This document shows, piece after piece, positions 33,941-45,586 of a stretch of DNA of 64,000 bases. The stretch is from the NCBI GenBank assembly GCA_002633025.1, contig NMRB01002886.1, forward strand, positions 18,415 to 82,414, written 5' to 3'. How positions within the stretch are numbered: the stretch's first letter is position 1; each line of letters begins with the position of its first letter. The position numbers and the translations under genes are program-made. The notes below the pieces were generated by a model. The model did not search any database, was not told where the DNA came from, and saw only the letters and a program-made list of their open reading frames with translations. This DNA comes from Notospermus geniculatus. Lineage: Eukaryota > Nemertea > Pilidiophora > Heteronemertea > Lineidae.

Positions 33941-34654
33941 TTGGTTCAAGTAAGAATGAAATGGACACTCTCGGTTGTCAATTGCAACGTGCTTTGCTTT
34001 TCCAGGGATTTTATCGCAAGGATGCTAGCCCCAGAAGAAAAATGGTGCATTACTGCGTCATCACATCGTCAGTTTGCAGGGGAAAGCGAAATTGACAGGA
34101 ATGACGTCATCGGTAAGGAGCGCTATTTCAAGATGGCTGCCGTGGCGGCCATATTTGATTTGTGCCGATCAGTTAAAATCGCAAGGAAACTTCGACAGTT
34201 GGAACATGTTGTGACAGAGGCCACATACTTTGTCTGGGAACTCAAGATATCATCAACCAGCTCCATGACACAATGTTTTTTTCTGAAATACAGATCTCCA
34301 GGCCACGTCAAGTGCAGAGATATTATGATCCTAGATTATAATATGGAATCGCGCTGTCACGTGAGTAATCTCGGTCTTGACACGAGATTTCTTTTGATTG
34401 ATCAGTTTCAGGGTCAAGATGATCTGAATTCAGTCTCACATGAAGTTGATACAAGATCTCTATACATCAATGTACAGCATTATATCAAAATTAGCGGTCA
34501 CCCATTCGGTGAGAGAGAGAGAGAGTTAAAGGCGGGATCGTCGTTACATCAATCATTCAAAAGACCAATTCCACACTCACCGGGAAGACCATCAAATCAA
34601 CAGGGGACCATTGAACTATTTTCACTGCGTGGACGCATCCGGTTCATCTACTGA
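33941..34654 (+). CDS. Unidentified 237-codon open frame
   Basis: This is the longest unexplained uninterrupted frame outside repeats and known genes. No signal peptide, membrane segment, domain or low-complexity pattern stands out. A full CRE (34102-34109) and a YY1-like CAAGATGGCTGCC (34129) lie inside it, which fits a regulatory region better than an exon. A chance frame of this size is unusual but possible in 64 kb read six ways. Confidence 0.2.
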   Translation: MVQVRMKWTLSVVNCNVLCFSRDFIARMLAPEEKWCITASSHRQFAGESEIDRNDVIGKERYFKMAAVAAIFDLCRSVKIARKLRQLEHVVTEATYFVWELKISSTSSMTQCFFLKYRSPGHVKCRDIMILDYNMESRCHVSNLGLDTRFLLIDQFQGQDDLNSVSHEVDTRSLYINVQHYIKISGHPFGERERELKAGSSLHQSFKRPIPHSPGRPSNQQGTIELFSLRGRIRFIY

Positions 34655-34815
34655 CGTAAATATTTCATTTGTAATCAAAGAAGTTCTACGGTTGGAATTT
34701 TCAATGTAGCGTGTTATTGGATTCATTCGCGTAGCCGTGAGTCGGCACTATTGATAGCCTTATGGTCCTAAATCAGTAGGAAAGATCGTAAAATATTGAA
34801 ATGGACCGTACAAAC

Positions 34816-35092
34816 CAGGCGCGGATCCAGGATTTTGGGCAGAGGGGGGTCAGGGCCGCCGAAGGCGGTCGTTTCGGGCGGGCGGCGAAGATCCCCGGCC
34901 CGGCCTCCCCCAGAAAATTTTGAAATCTAGAAGGCCGTAGACGCGATTTCCTGGCATCTCAGTATCAAAACAGAAGCTTTATTCTTGCATTTTTTGCTTA
35001 TTGTCGGAAATTACTGAAAAAAAAACAATTGGTAGTGGCGAGCAGGGGGGGGGGTCACGACCCCCAAAACCCCCCCTCTGGATCCGCGCCTG
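34816..35092. mobile_element. Non-autonomous element with CAGGCGCGGATCC termini
   Basis: The left terminus CAGGCGCGGATCCAG and right terminus CTGGATCCGCGCCTG are perfect complements, followed inward by G- and C-runs. ACAAAC lies directly on both sides (34810-34815 and 35093-35098) as a target duplication. The termini resemble hAT-type non-autonomous elements of other animals, but the duplication is 6 bp rather than the usual 8. A related copy lies at 48364-48542. Confidence 0.82.
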
Positions 35093-35142
35093 ACAAACTC
35101 ATCCACGAGCGCAATATCTCCAAATTTAAATCATTTATTTCA

Positions 35143-35511
35143 GTGAGTTTTCGCAGCGCCTGCAGCACACCAGGCGATATCGCAAGCGATCTGATCGCCA
35201 CCGAGCAAAATGGGGTGTTGACGCCAGGTGTGCGCTGGACAGCGATGCGTGGAATCCTCTCGCCAGCGATGGTCGCCAAAAGTCAAACAATACCAGAACC
35301 GATATCGCCTAGTCTGCGGTGCTGGCGAGAAGATCAGTGCATGGCGATTAGGGCGACCGTCCATTGGAGTGTTTCCGCGTACGGAAACGCTCCAATGGAA
35401 AGCCGTCCTTAGATCGCTTGCGATATCGCCTGTGTCTGCGGTGGCTGGCGAGAATGATCGGTGACGATTAGGTCGCTTGCGATATCGCCTGGTGTGCTGC
35501 TGGCTTAAACT
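35143..35511. mobile_element. MITE family M4, copy 1 (with nested palindrome)
   Basis: The inverted termini share AGCACACCAGGCGATATCGC plus AAGCGA at both ends. The centre (35359-35400) holds a separate palindrome, TCCATTGGAGTGTTTCCG against CGGAAACGCTCCAATGGA. A diverged second copy is at 59744-59970 in a KMT2A intron. Further GCTTGCGATATCGCC copies inside suggest partial internal duplication. Confidence 0.85.
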
Positions 35512-38500
35512 TGTCGTAGGCCTAATGGGACTGTCGCGAAAACTCTATATTTTCTGTGCAAGAACGAAAATAGGCAGCGGTCGTATCAGACTCGTTGACG
35601 TCATTTTTTTTACGTTGCTCGCCGAGTACTCAGCTCGTTCACAACTGAAACCATAGCAATTACCCCGTGGACGATTTCAGAACGCCACGTATCTCTTTTA
35701 TAAAGATGTCAGCGTAGGCCGATGGATTAGCCTACTAGAGGTTGCATTCCTTCAAGCGATGGAGAAGCAACGTATTTTGCAGTGGGTTTCGTTGAATTTA
35801 TACGCTACGCCTCAAAATCGCATTTTTTACGCGCTTGATATGAAATTGACGACGTTTTTCAATAAACCACACAGCATACAATGTGAAAGACATCGACAGA
35901 GAGCGTTGTTTGGTAAAAACATTTCAAAACAGACAAAGATAATGAGGTATGCGGGATGACAACATCGCCAGCGGGGGAGGAAACGGTGAGTTTCTGATGA
36001 CTGAGTTATGTTGTCCTCAACGGAACGGTGGAAATGTTTAGTGTGGAATCCTCGGAGATCTGGGGACATTTCCGCCGAAAACACTCTGACACTCTAGGCC
36101 TTTTTACAGGGTCGGTGCGGGTTCGAGGAAACCGACTTCCAACCTCCTCGGGCGGGTTCGGTTCAGGATGGATTGATCACTTTTACACGGTGCGGGTTCG
36201 GTGACCGGCCACGGGCCAGTTCGGGGTCGGTTCGTTTTTACACGAGAAAATAACTGACCTGCACCTACTTCCACCTTCCCGAGACTCATGCGGGGAGCTG
36301 AACTGGCCCGAGGAAGGTGAAGGTCAGTTGTTTTGCTTTTACACGGGGAAAAATAACCGAACCCTCCTGGATCCAGTTTCGATCTGGAAAGTTTTCTATG
36401 TCCGAATTGCCCATAAAGAGCCAACTTCCGCGGAAAACTCGCACGTGGAGTAGCGCCCGCGGTTTCGCTCTTGCCGAGCTCATGGAGCTGTTTCCATCGG
36501 CATCATGTTCAAACAAAGATCGCGTGTCGACAAACATTGTCATTATGTAGGCCTATGGAGACCATGAAAATCGCACGGCAAGAGCTGAAATCCACTGTCA
36601 TGGGTCCTAGCTATGCCTTAATCCGACATTTTCTGGAAGACGGAATATCGCAAAGGCGTTTTACAAAGACGCACGCATCAAAACCATACAATTAAAGGCA
36701 TAGGGATAAAGCAATGAACCTACCTTGAAAACAGCATGAGAGAATAGTCCAATATTTCTGTATCAATATTTCGTTTGATATAACGGCCTGCTCGCTACGG
36801 CGTCTACTTTATATTGAGCACCATCAACGAACGCAGATGGTAGGAGCGGGAACGCAGGCAATGACGTCATCGGGGTGTCATCTGCTGAATGGTTTGCTGC
36901 CGTCCTGCTGTACTATTCGACGACGCGAGGAAAGTGCAAGTACTCTCATAACAAGGAATAAATAGTTTATTTTGTCGATGGTTTTGTGAGTTCTGGGTCA
37001 TTTTCAATGTCTGTGATGTCAAAATATTTAAATTGGCATCCGTCCATCTTGTGGATTCCATGATATTTACACACCTTTAATTCGAATGGGTGTTAAATTC
37101 GTTCAGAAAGGAAAAAGTGGCCTAAATTTTTGTCATGAAATTCTGTACATGTCGTCGCCCGATCCCAAAACAGGCATATTCAGATTTGATATACATGCAG
37201 TCCTAACTGCTTCTCAATCATTGTAGGCGAGACATTTTCCCCAGGACTACATTTCCAGTCACACCAACTCGATCACGTGGTTTTACAACCGATGTGGTTT
37301 CATCTCATCATTCCATTTCCCCGATAATCCTCTGACTGACAAACCAGAGAATTTCATTTCCGATCGCCGTAATTCCGACCAAATTGAGTGATTTTCTGGT
37401 GATTGTTTTCATAATTGTCCAATATGTCGCGTCCGGATGCGGTGTTATCTTTCCTTCGTTTGCAATAACAGAATAAACCCAGGCCGTACGTGGTAGATTC
37501 GTTTACAAATCACCCTGTATCGACTGTCTTCCTGCGCCTCGCCGGCTTCAGAAAGACTGCTGAAGGTCACGCGTCACAAAGGGCTGGATCGAAGCGAATC
37601 GCATCGTACCGCAACCGCGGCAGCGCATCGCATAGCACTGCGTCGTATCGCATATGATTGCGTCACATCGCAACATCAGACGTATCATCAACAGCACAAG
37701 ACCTGGTAGCCTCCGAACAGAGCCGGAAACCTCTGTTACTTGAGAGATTTTCGTTGTCTGGAGAGTGGAGACCAGTCGCAAAGATCGCAAGTTTAGTCCC
37801 ATTTTATGCCGCTTGGGGGCAGTTGCGCATACCATTTTCAAGGCCGATTACCAAAATGATAATAATGATTGAAGCATAAAATCTTTTTCAGTAAGGCTTT
37901 AACCGTCAATTCGCATAAAATTACACAGATAATCCCTCCCTCTATATTTTGGAATGAAAAAGAATGGTTAGAAATACCTGTCCTCGCAGCTTTTTTAGGC
38001 TAAGCCTATTAAAAGGCGAATACAAGGGACTATACGGATATAAATGTATTTTAATTTGGTTTATATTGGATCTAGCGTCACATGGAGCACATTGGCCTAC
38101 TGGTGACAATTGTAATGGTGGAATTTCTGTTGTTTCTGGAAGTGGAACGCCAGTTTCCTCTTACATTAGGGTAAGTTATTTTTTACGAATTCCAGAAGTG
38201 GACTGAAAGGCTCCGAATTACCCTGAAACGATGAGAGGGGCGGACCACGATATGTGGTGGATGATCTCTTTTTTATGGACTACGTCATCAGGAACTGGGA
38301 TATTTCACCAGGATAGGCCGGTGTGACGTTCTCAAGTGTTCCTTGTATCTCAGTGGTTCTATCAGAAGACTGCTAGAGAGACCGTGACTTTTCAAGAAAT
38401 CTGTCCATCTCTTGCACTATGTAGTTCTACCTCATACAATAAGGGGAAACACTGCGAAACGGGAACACAGGTGTGAAAGGAAAGAATGTCCAGGAAAAAC

Positions 38501-39890
38501 TGTCCCAGCAACAAAAGATCCTATTGTAACATTCTAATCTCCGGTGATTGGTTTCTATAGCCATGCACCTTAATCCGTCATTGAACAACAGAAGCGGGCA
38601 CTTTTTACAGGGAGACATTCTTACTGTTACACCGGCACCGGCAAAAAACAAAACACGCTGTCACATGCTTGAAGTCAATCGCCGTTAAAGAGTTAACAAG
38701 CGATTTTCTGCCTAATACAGCGTGTTCAAAATAGTAAATATTTTTACTTGACTCAATCATTGTTAATGGACAAGTTATATGTTTGCCCCAAGGCCTATAC
38801 TTCTGGGGAGAAAGAAAAGGTGAGAGGCGGTGGATTCCTGACCAAACGTTAAATAAAGGCACTGGCGATTTCCAGCATTTTTCTAGGCCTATCGCGCTGT
38901 GCGCGCGGCGGGGGGATCGGTACTTAAGGTGTACCAAGGTCTGGTTAAATTAGGGTTTTCATTGTTGACCCCGGTGGGACAGGCCGGTGGGTCTTCTAAT
39001 CAAATCTCAATGGAAAACATACTTCACCGGGTTGAATCGTATGTGCGTTCACTTCTTGTCTTATCCTGATTTTTCTTCGCCGCGTGTGGTCAGGTCTCGG
39101 CGGATCACTTCCCATGCTTACTTACAAAAGTGAATTCATGGCAGTGAAACCATTACTTACAATATTAAGCCACATACTACACTGATTTAAGAGTCATCGA
39201 TATCAGGGCTGAGGGCAGGGTTCGATTTAGCATCGATTGATTTTGAATATTCCTGGGTTCGACGCCGATTTTTTGGAATAACGACCTCGGTAAGTTCTAA
39301 CTCTCAAATATCATTTCACAGGAAATTAACGCGATTAATCTGTACCAGGCTGGATAAAGCCTCAATCGCACCACAGGAATGCTAAAAAAATCGCCTAATA
39401 TATAGTTTCATACAAATTTTAAATCGAACTTAGACGAAATGACTGTGAACGTTTTTTTGCTTCATTTTTCACAACATTTTAAACACATTCCAACGAACAT
39501 TTTTTTCACGGTCTATGGGATTAAGGCCGTAGCACCAGTGGGTTGTATATGCCAATTATGATAATCCGTATCATGGGTATTCATAAATCTATTGGGGACA
39601 TTTTATTCTGGCATGTTTTGGTCTTGACCAAACAGATCTCTGTCGAGGTCATTCTATCTCTGGGATAAGCCCTCCGTTTTTCCCCAAAATGACCGTATTT
39701 CATGAAACGATACCAGATTGTGATAAACGACCGGAAAATATTCAATACCAGAATAATTGGATTTGTCGATAATCTTCTAGTATACAATTATATTTTGAAA
39801 ATTCTGCGGATAGGCGCTTTTTTTATCGGCTTGAGGCGAAAACTGTTCAGTCTTTCTTCGTGTTCATAATTCGCACCCACTGGAAACGCG
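35512..39890. other. Intergenic, two CREs, nothing else recognised
   Basis: No gene was recognised in 4.4 kb. Full CREs lie at 35596-35603 and 36862-36869. Near 36110-36350 there are repeated GTGCGGGTTCGG- and TTTTACACG-type phrases on both strands, a loose inverted structure. Open frames up to 110 codons have no domains. Confidence 0.4.
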
Positions 39891-39891
39891 C

Positions 39892-39929
39892 GTCTTACAG
39901 GAGAGAGAGAGGCTGGTGACGCGAGACTA
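39892..39929. mobile_element. Solo terminus of the Mutator-like element
   Basis: TCTTACAGGAGAGAGAGAGG followed by CTGGTGACGCGAGACTA matches the right end of 25546-26183. Only the outer end is present, either as a truncated copy or as a deletion remnant. Confidence 0.75.
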
Positions 39930-40359
39930 TATTCTACCATGTACATGTTCTTGTAATCAAGCAAAGGGCACTACAGCGCGTGTTACATTTGACTAGTACT
40001 GTACCATCATTTTCAGGATGATATGATCAAAACAATGCAAACCTTATCAAACTGTGTTAAAACTTTCCCACATTTTTCTGTGACTGGTCACTGTGCATTT
40101 GACTCAACGCGGGCACTCGTACGACATCTATTGATGGCTATGTAAACTAACAACACAAATACATTTTGTCATGAGCTTTGGCGTTGTACAGTGAACTCCA
40201 TGCTGCTAAACCTCACTATTGTTACTTTTCGTTACAGCCGACGGTGGAACGCTTTACATGAGTTGATGACAGTTCGATTCCAGTCTCCCAGATGGTTTGA
40301 CGGAATATAATCTACAGTTGCCCAGGAGACAGTCAGAGGACTGACTGACAGCAGTCAAA

Positions 40360-41007
40360 ATGAAAGCTAAACAACGAGTAGAAACCCCGTCCCTAGTGGA
40401 CCAATACAATAGATATTCAGATTCGAGTGATGAGGATTGTGAAACTGAAACCGAGGTTTATGACACACCCATCTTTAGAAAGGCAACCATGGTAACGGAT
40501 GCGTTGCTAAGGAAGTGGCCTTTTGGGGTGTCACTAAATCCGCCACCGAAATACCAAAACGACGTGACGAAACGATTTTTGAAACTGAAGGCGGAAAGGA
40601 TGCGCTCAAAAAGTGCCACGCCCACTCCGAGCAGACGAGAAAAGGACAGACGTCGTTCGTCAAGCGCGACGCCTACGCCAAAACCTCACAATAACCTGAG
40701 CGTCTTGAATATAAGATCTTCGTCTGTCAGTCCGACGTTCCGTCCGAATATCCAAGGATCTTTACTGACTAGTCCCACGAATATTAACTTAAAGGGACGG
40801 TCCACCCCTGTTGGATTTCGGCCACTTAAAAAGGATACTAGTATCAAGCGGCCTGTTTCGGCGCTCGGGATAACGCCAAGGCCAAACTCATTCCTAGGGA
40901 TGGCGCCACAGCATCAGAGACCGTGTTCATCGCTGGGGTTTGCTAAGATTCGTAACCAAGGAAACAATGTGCGGAATTTAGGAACTGAAAAGGAAGAAAA
41001 AAAGAAG
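40360..41007 (+). CDS. DIXDC1: Basic Ser/Thr/Pro-rich exon, probable alternative first exon of dixin
   Basis: An ATG in CAAAATGAAAGC opens 216 codons up to a strong donor AAG|GTAAGG. The product starts MKAKQRVETPSLVDQYNRYS, has an acidic patch (about residues 22-33), then a long basic region with repeated SATPTP and SSSVSPT motifs (about residues 82-150). This is the composition of microtubule- or phospho-regulated linker regions. It ends in phase 0, which fits the phase-0 acceptor of the CH exon at 45993 on the same strand. I infer an alternative N terminus of dixin. It could be a separate gene, and I know no homologue for the sequence itself. Confidence 0.6.
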
Positions 41008-41073
41008 GTAAGGGAAATCCAAGCGTACAGCTTAGGTAAGGCGTCTGCGGGGGAGGGGCGCCTCAGAAAGGTT

Positions 41074-42279
41074 TAGGGGCTAGCCGCCGAGGGTAAGGCC
41101 TTTCTATGCTATTACAAAGTTTTCTTTTAGAAGAGATGAGGGTTTAATCCTATTTAAAACCTTGCTGACAGGCGCTCAAATGCCTTTGTGTCGCGTGCGA
41201 AAGTGACGAAGCGCGCGCAGACGATTCATGTCTACGGATGTCCTCAGCGCAGGAGGACGCCTTGATCCCCGGGCCCTAATGCGGATGGGATGGGGTCGGC
41301 TGGGTCACAGTGTCCAACTTCTGCAGCAAACTGACTGTTCTTTTCACGATCGCAGGAAGACTGGTTACTTTTGACATACGAATTCAAATTATTTCGCGCC
41401 GCAGACTTCATGCCAGTGTTTTGTCCCAGGTTTTTCAGTTCTTGCTTTCGTTGAAAGATGGCAGCACCGCGCAATACGTATTGGAGGCTCAACCATTGGC
41501 ACCATAAAAGTTCTGAAAGGTTAATAATCTGATAATCCATTTTTTTCCGTTACGCGACTTGAATTGGTGTGTAAGTTAGGAATATTTATTGCTTAATATC
41601 TATGAATTAACTTTAAATACAAGAATTACCGAATCTTTCCACTGGTGTCGAATTCACAACTGAGAATCAAATTATACTGAATTGTCCTCGAGGTCAAGGT
41701 CGTTGGAATAGCTGAGTCGATTCTGTTTATCATATTTTTTTCTCAGATTCCTCCCAAAATATGGTTGGTCCGTCTCTCGATTTTGTGTGCTATCAGGATG
41801 TGACAATGTATCATGCTATGGAGATCATATTGATGTTATTTTAACAGCCGATTTCTGTAGTTAGACTATTTAATATCCCCCAAATCCTCCTCATCCGTCA
41901 TCGTGACTGCCTGGCTTCACTTGACTTCAGTTTTCAGTTCAGTTCATCAGGCTTGCTTTTCTCAGTTTCTCTCTATCAACATGTTGTGTGATCAGTCATC
42001 CTCTCTCAATCTCACTCGACTTGCACGCAGTCAGCCAGCATGACCAGGCCCAGTGACTGTGCTTCATGGCTTGTACCTTTTTTTCTGCATTGATTCTTGT
42101 GTTTCCTGTTGCCCTTCTAATTTTTGCCGTTTTTGGTGGCTGAGTCACGACGAGTGTCAAATCCACAGGCGGGAACATTTCTAAATTCGTATTTCTTGCC
42201 CTCCTGCTCTTCATATTAAGGCACGACTCCCTGCATCATCTCTTGCTCCTGCCATGAGAACACTGTCACTGAAAATCAT
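41074..42279. other. Intron or intergenic, nothing recognised
   Basis: If 40360-41007 is a dixin exon, this is the start of its first intron. No coding block or repeat was recognised. Confidence 0.4.
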
Positions 42280-42285
42280 CAGACT

Positions 42286-42394
42286 CAGGCCTTGCCGTTT
42301 GACGGGCGCGATTTTGCATGCACCTCACAAACAATAGAATTTCTATTGTTTGCGAGGTGCATGCAAAATCGCGCCCGTCAAACGGCAAGGCCTG
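42286..42394. mobile_element. 109-bp near-perfect palindrome with CAGACT target duplication
   Basis: Arms of about 50 bp begin CAGGCCTTGCCGTTTGACGG, with one mismatch and a loop of about six bases. CAGACT lies directly on both sides (42280-42285 and 42395-42400). This is a recent insertion of a foldback MITE. As RNA it would form a stable hairpin. Confidence 0.92.
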
Positions 42395-42400
42395 CAGACT

Positions 42401-44807
42401 CCAGAAATCGCGAACCGAAGTTGTGTAGCCAAGTGTATTATGGATGGCCGGGAGAGGGCGACAGTTGTTGAGGACGCGCGAACATTTGAAAACGCTTGAT
42501 TTGGCACGTTTTTGGGCAGATTTTATGAAAATAACAAATTTAAAAAAATTGGGGTGGGGACCATTTTCGGGGGTCGGGTGGGGGCGCTTACCAACTATTT
42601 TTTTTATGTGGCCTTTTTTGCCTGCTGCCGTGCTGCTGGGTTTGTTGGCATGTGTTGCGTATCACATCACTTTGAATCCTTTCACTTTGCCAATGTCAGT
42701 GTGCGATGCCAGTTGCCTGTGACTGTGTTGGAAGGCCTAGTTAATTGCAATTAGGCGTATTGGTCGTATGTGATTGGCTGGGAATAAATTAAGAATAACC
42801 AAATTGATTCCAAACTTGTCAAAACTCTCATTAGTCATTGCGTATAGTTGGGGCAGAAGCCGTTGAAGCTCTCCCATGAATCATTAATACCAGTCATGTT
42901 ATGTTGTGCGTATTTGTATCTGAAATCTTTCTCGAGCACTTTTCCTGATGGCGTTGGTCTGTTCAGCATGAAATGATTCAGGCAGACAGGTGTATTGATC
43001 TTTTCTCTATAGCCATAAACACGTCAAGTCAAGTGGGGGAAGCGGAGGTGATTAGCTGGTTTCTGTATGGTGTGTTCCCACTCAGCTCAATATGTACTTT
43101 TGATTGCGTGGAACCTACATGTAAAACTTTTCCTGCTAGTACTAGCATTCGTTGTGGCAGTGGTTACCGTACATGAATATTCTTCCAACTTTCATGGAGT
43201 TTGTGTAACTTTATGAATCACTGTTTTGTGAGCTTGTTTCAAAGTGTACACAAGTACAGCATATAGTACTGCACAGTAAAACAGTAAAACCACCCATCTT
43301 AGCGGACACCTCTGTACTGGAGACACCTAAATTCATACCTAAATAAGTTATTTCTTTCCATTTTGACCTGCCATCAGGACACCTCTCAATTAAGGACAGC
43401 ATTTCTCAGTCCCCGGGGTGTCCTAATAAAGAGGTTATACTGAATATTCACTCTTTTAATTCTCAGTCATTGTTTGTTGCTAGATTTGGTTCAATTCAAC
43501 ACAGCAGACAATTCGTGATGAACTTGTTCACTCAGACCAGGGCAGATACATGTTTGTGTGACTGGTAATTGTGTGACCAGTGAGACAGGGCCCTGTTGTC
43601 TCTGCCAGAATCCAACACTATGGCTGAAGGTGTGAATGTCATCCACTCTGCATCCTAACCCCTGGCCCCTGTCCCACAACCCTTGATACCTGGCATCCTA
43701 CCCCTGACCCCTAAAGCCTAGGCCTAATCCTAACCCTAACCCCTGACCCTTACAGGCGGTCGTTACCCAAGGTAGCCTACTGGGTGCCTACACCTTTCAC
43801 AACACTATGGGTGAATGCTACATGGGAAAAGGTCATTTGGTAGAAAGCTGATGAAAATGTGTCCGGCCTCAGAACTTCAGGAGTTACTCCGAAGCAGACC
43901 TCAGATTTCTCACAAGCTTGGTAGTATAGTAGAATGACAAGACAGTGAGATATGATCTCGGAAAACAAGTTTGATGAACTCTTTTGACCTAATATAGCGT
44001 GGACCTCCTTTCAAAAGGATTTAGTCCACAATCAATGATATTCCATGCATATCAACAACAAAGCCAGTGTGTGTACGTGACAATGATCTTCGTTTGGTTA
44101 TTGAGATCCTATTTTGAGCCAATGTGTTCATGACAATACAAAAGACTTATGAGTAATGTTTAGCTTAAATTGATTTTGTGAACAGAGAGGTGCAATGAAG
44201 GGTGCCCCCTACTAGTATACCAATTACTGATAGTAGTGCTATCCAAAACTTATGTGGATAAACTGTCTATACAATTTAGTTCCTGCTACGATACAATGTA
44301 GATATTCCAGGCAATACGTTCAGAGAATTCTCTCCCAAGTCATCTGTTCTTAGAAATTCCCCTCTGTCCGCTAGGCCTAGGTAATTTTAATACATTCCCA
44401 GACCTTGTTTGCCAAAGAAAACAATCTCTCCGCAAATTTGCTTTTGAAGTTCAAACATTTTCTTAAATTCCTGTTCGCTTGTTCAGATTACGAGGGAACT
44501 GAGATTGAGAAGACTGTCATCGTAATGGTGTCTGTAGACAAGGGTTCTACAAATCAAAATCTGCCAGGAAATACATGTATTTTCCACTGGTATTTTCGAA
44601 TCTGGTAGAAGGACGCGATGACTTTCACCTTAGAAACCTGTTTCTATTTCATATTCATATTTTCCACTTGGCATGGAGTAACCTCATTATACCACAACTA
44701 CCAGGTCATAATGAAATATTTTAATGGTTGGAGTCACGATAACAAGTTGAATGAAATCTTGATATTAATCTTGGTGTGTTGTGTTCTGGTTATTGATTCC
44801 ATCAGCA
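42401..44807. other. Intron or intergenic, nothing recognised
   Basis: No coding block was recognised. A CCTAACCCTAACCCCTGACCC-like stretch near 43730 is a short degenerate C-rich repeat. Confidence 0.4.
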
Positions 44808-45147
44808 GATCCACCGACTTTACGACGAGTTTACGATTGGTTTGCGATCAGTTCACAACGAGTTTGCGACTAGTTTCGATGAAAAATCATAGCCGGTGGA
44901 TCAGCATTCACGATTCGTTCACAACGAGTTTGCGACTCGTTCGCGACTGAATTCTGTTGACGACTAGTTTGCGACGAGTTTACGACACGATCAAACATTG
45001 ATTTGGTTCGGTGGATCAGCTTCAACGTCACGTCATTTCTTTACCATCAGTTTGCAACTAGTTTACGACGAGTTTGCGATTCGTTGACGACTGCCGTCGT
45101 GAACTAATCGCGAACTGATCGTAAACTCGTCATAAAGTCGGTGGATC
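44808..45147. mobile_element. MITE with GATCCACCGAC termini and subterminal repeats
   Basis: The left end, GATCCACCGACTTTACGACG running into AGTTTACGA, and the right end, TCGTAAACTCGTCATAAAGT running into CGGTGGATC, are complementary over about 29 bp with one mismatch. The interior holds many copies of (A/G)ACGAGTTTGCGACT(A/C)GTT-like words on one strand and the complement near the right end. GGTGGATCAGC recurs inside twice. Subterminal repeats of this kind are typical of transposase binding arrays. Confidence 0.85.
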
Positions 45148-45475
45148 ACCCGCATTACAGTTCCTGTTTGTTTGCAGAATGAATGAAAAACTACATTTCT
45201 AACTCAACTGAGGAACTGTAACTCTCGGAATTAATTAGTCGCTGATGAAAATCTCTGAGCAAAAATCAGATTTGAATGCATAATAAGAAAAAATTGAGAG
45301 AGACGTTTGCTGTGTGGACCGTGAGAGCTGCTTCCCAAGACTTGATGCTAAAATGAATTCTGGATAAACTGTGAAAATCATTGAAATATTGATAGAAGCT
45401 ACTGAACTATACAGTAGGGATCTTGACTGGCAGTGGCTTAATCCTTCCACAAAATGTTATGAGGAGTTGGTCAAT

Positions 45476-45586
45476 ATGTCTTCACATAGTAGTCGCGGTA
45501 CGGGAAGTTCGGACGACGGATCATACACGTCACACACGACATCTTCGTACGGATCGTCACAAGGTCAACTCCGACCGGAATTACTG
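45476..45586 (+). CDS. DIXDC1: Dixin exon 1 (proposed)
   Basis: Starts [20 protein letters not shown] and ends in phase 0 at a donor CTG|GTACGA, giving PELL joined to QQLHAYIAW. The frame is open further upstream to an ATG at 45371, so the start may be earlier or the exon internal. It could be an alternative to 40360-41007. Confidence 0.6.

Noticed and set aside
1-40000. Autonomous transposase or reverse transcriptase genes
   Set aside because: No DDE/D, RT, integrase or helicase motifs were recognised in any open frame; all mobile elements seen are non-autonomous.
40360-41076. Complete single-exon gene of 238 residues
   Set aside because: The strong donor at 41007/41008 in phase 0 makes splicing more likely; the codons after it are probably intron read-through.
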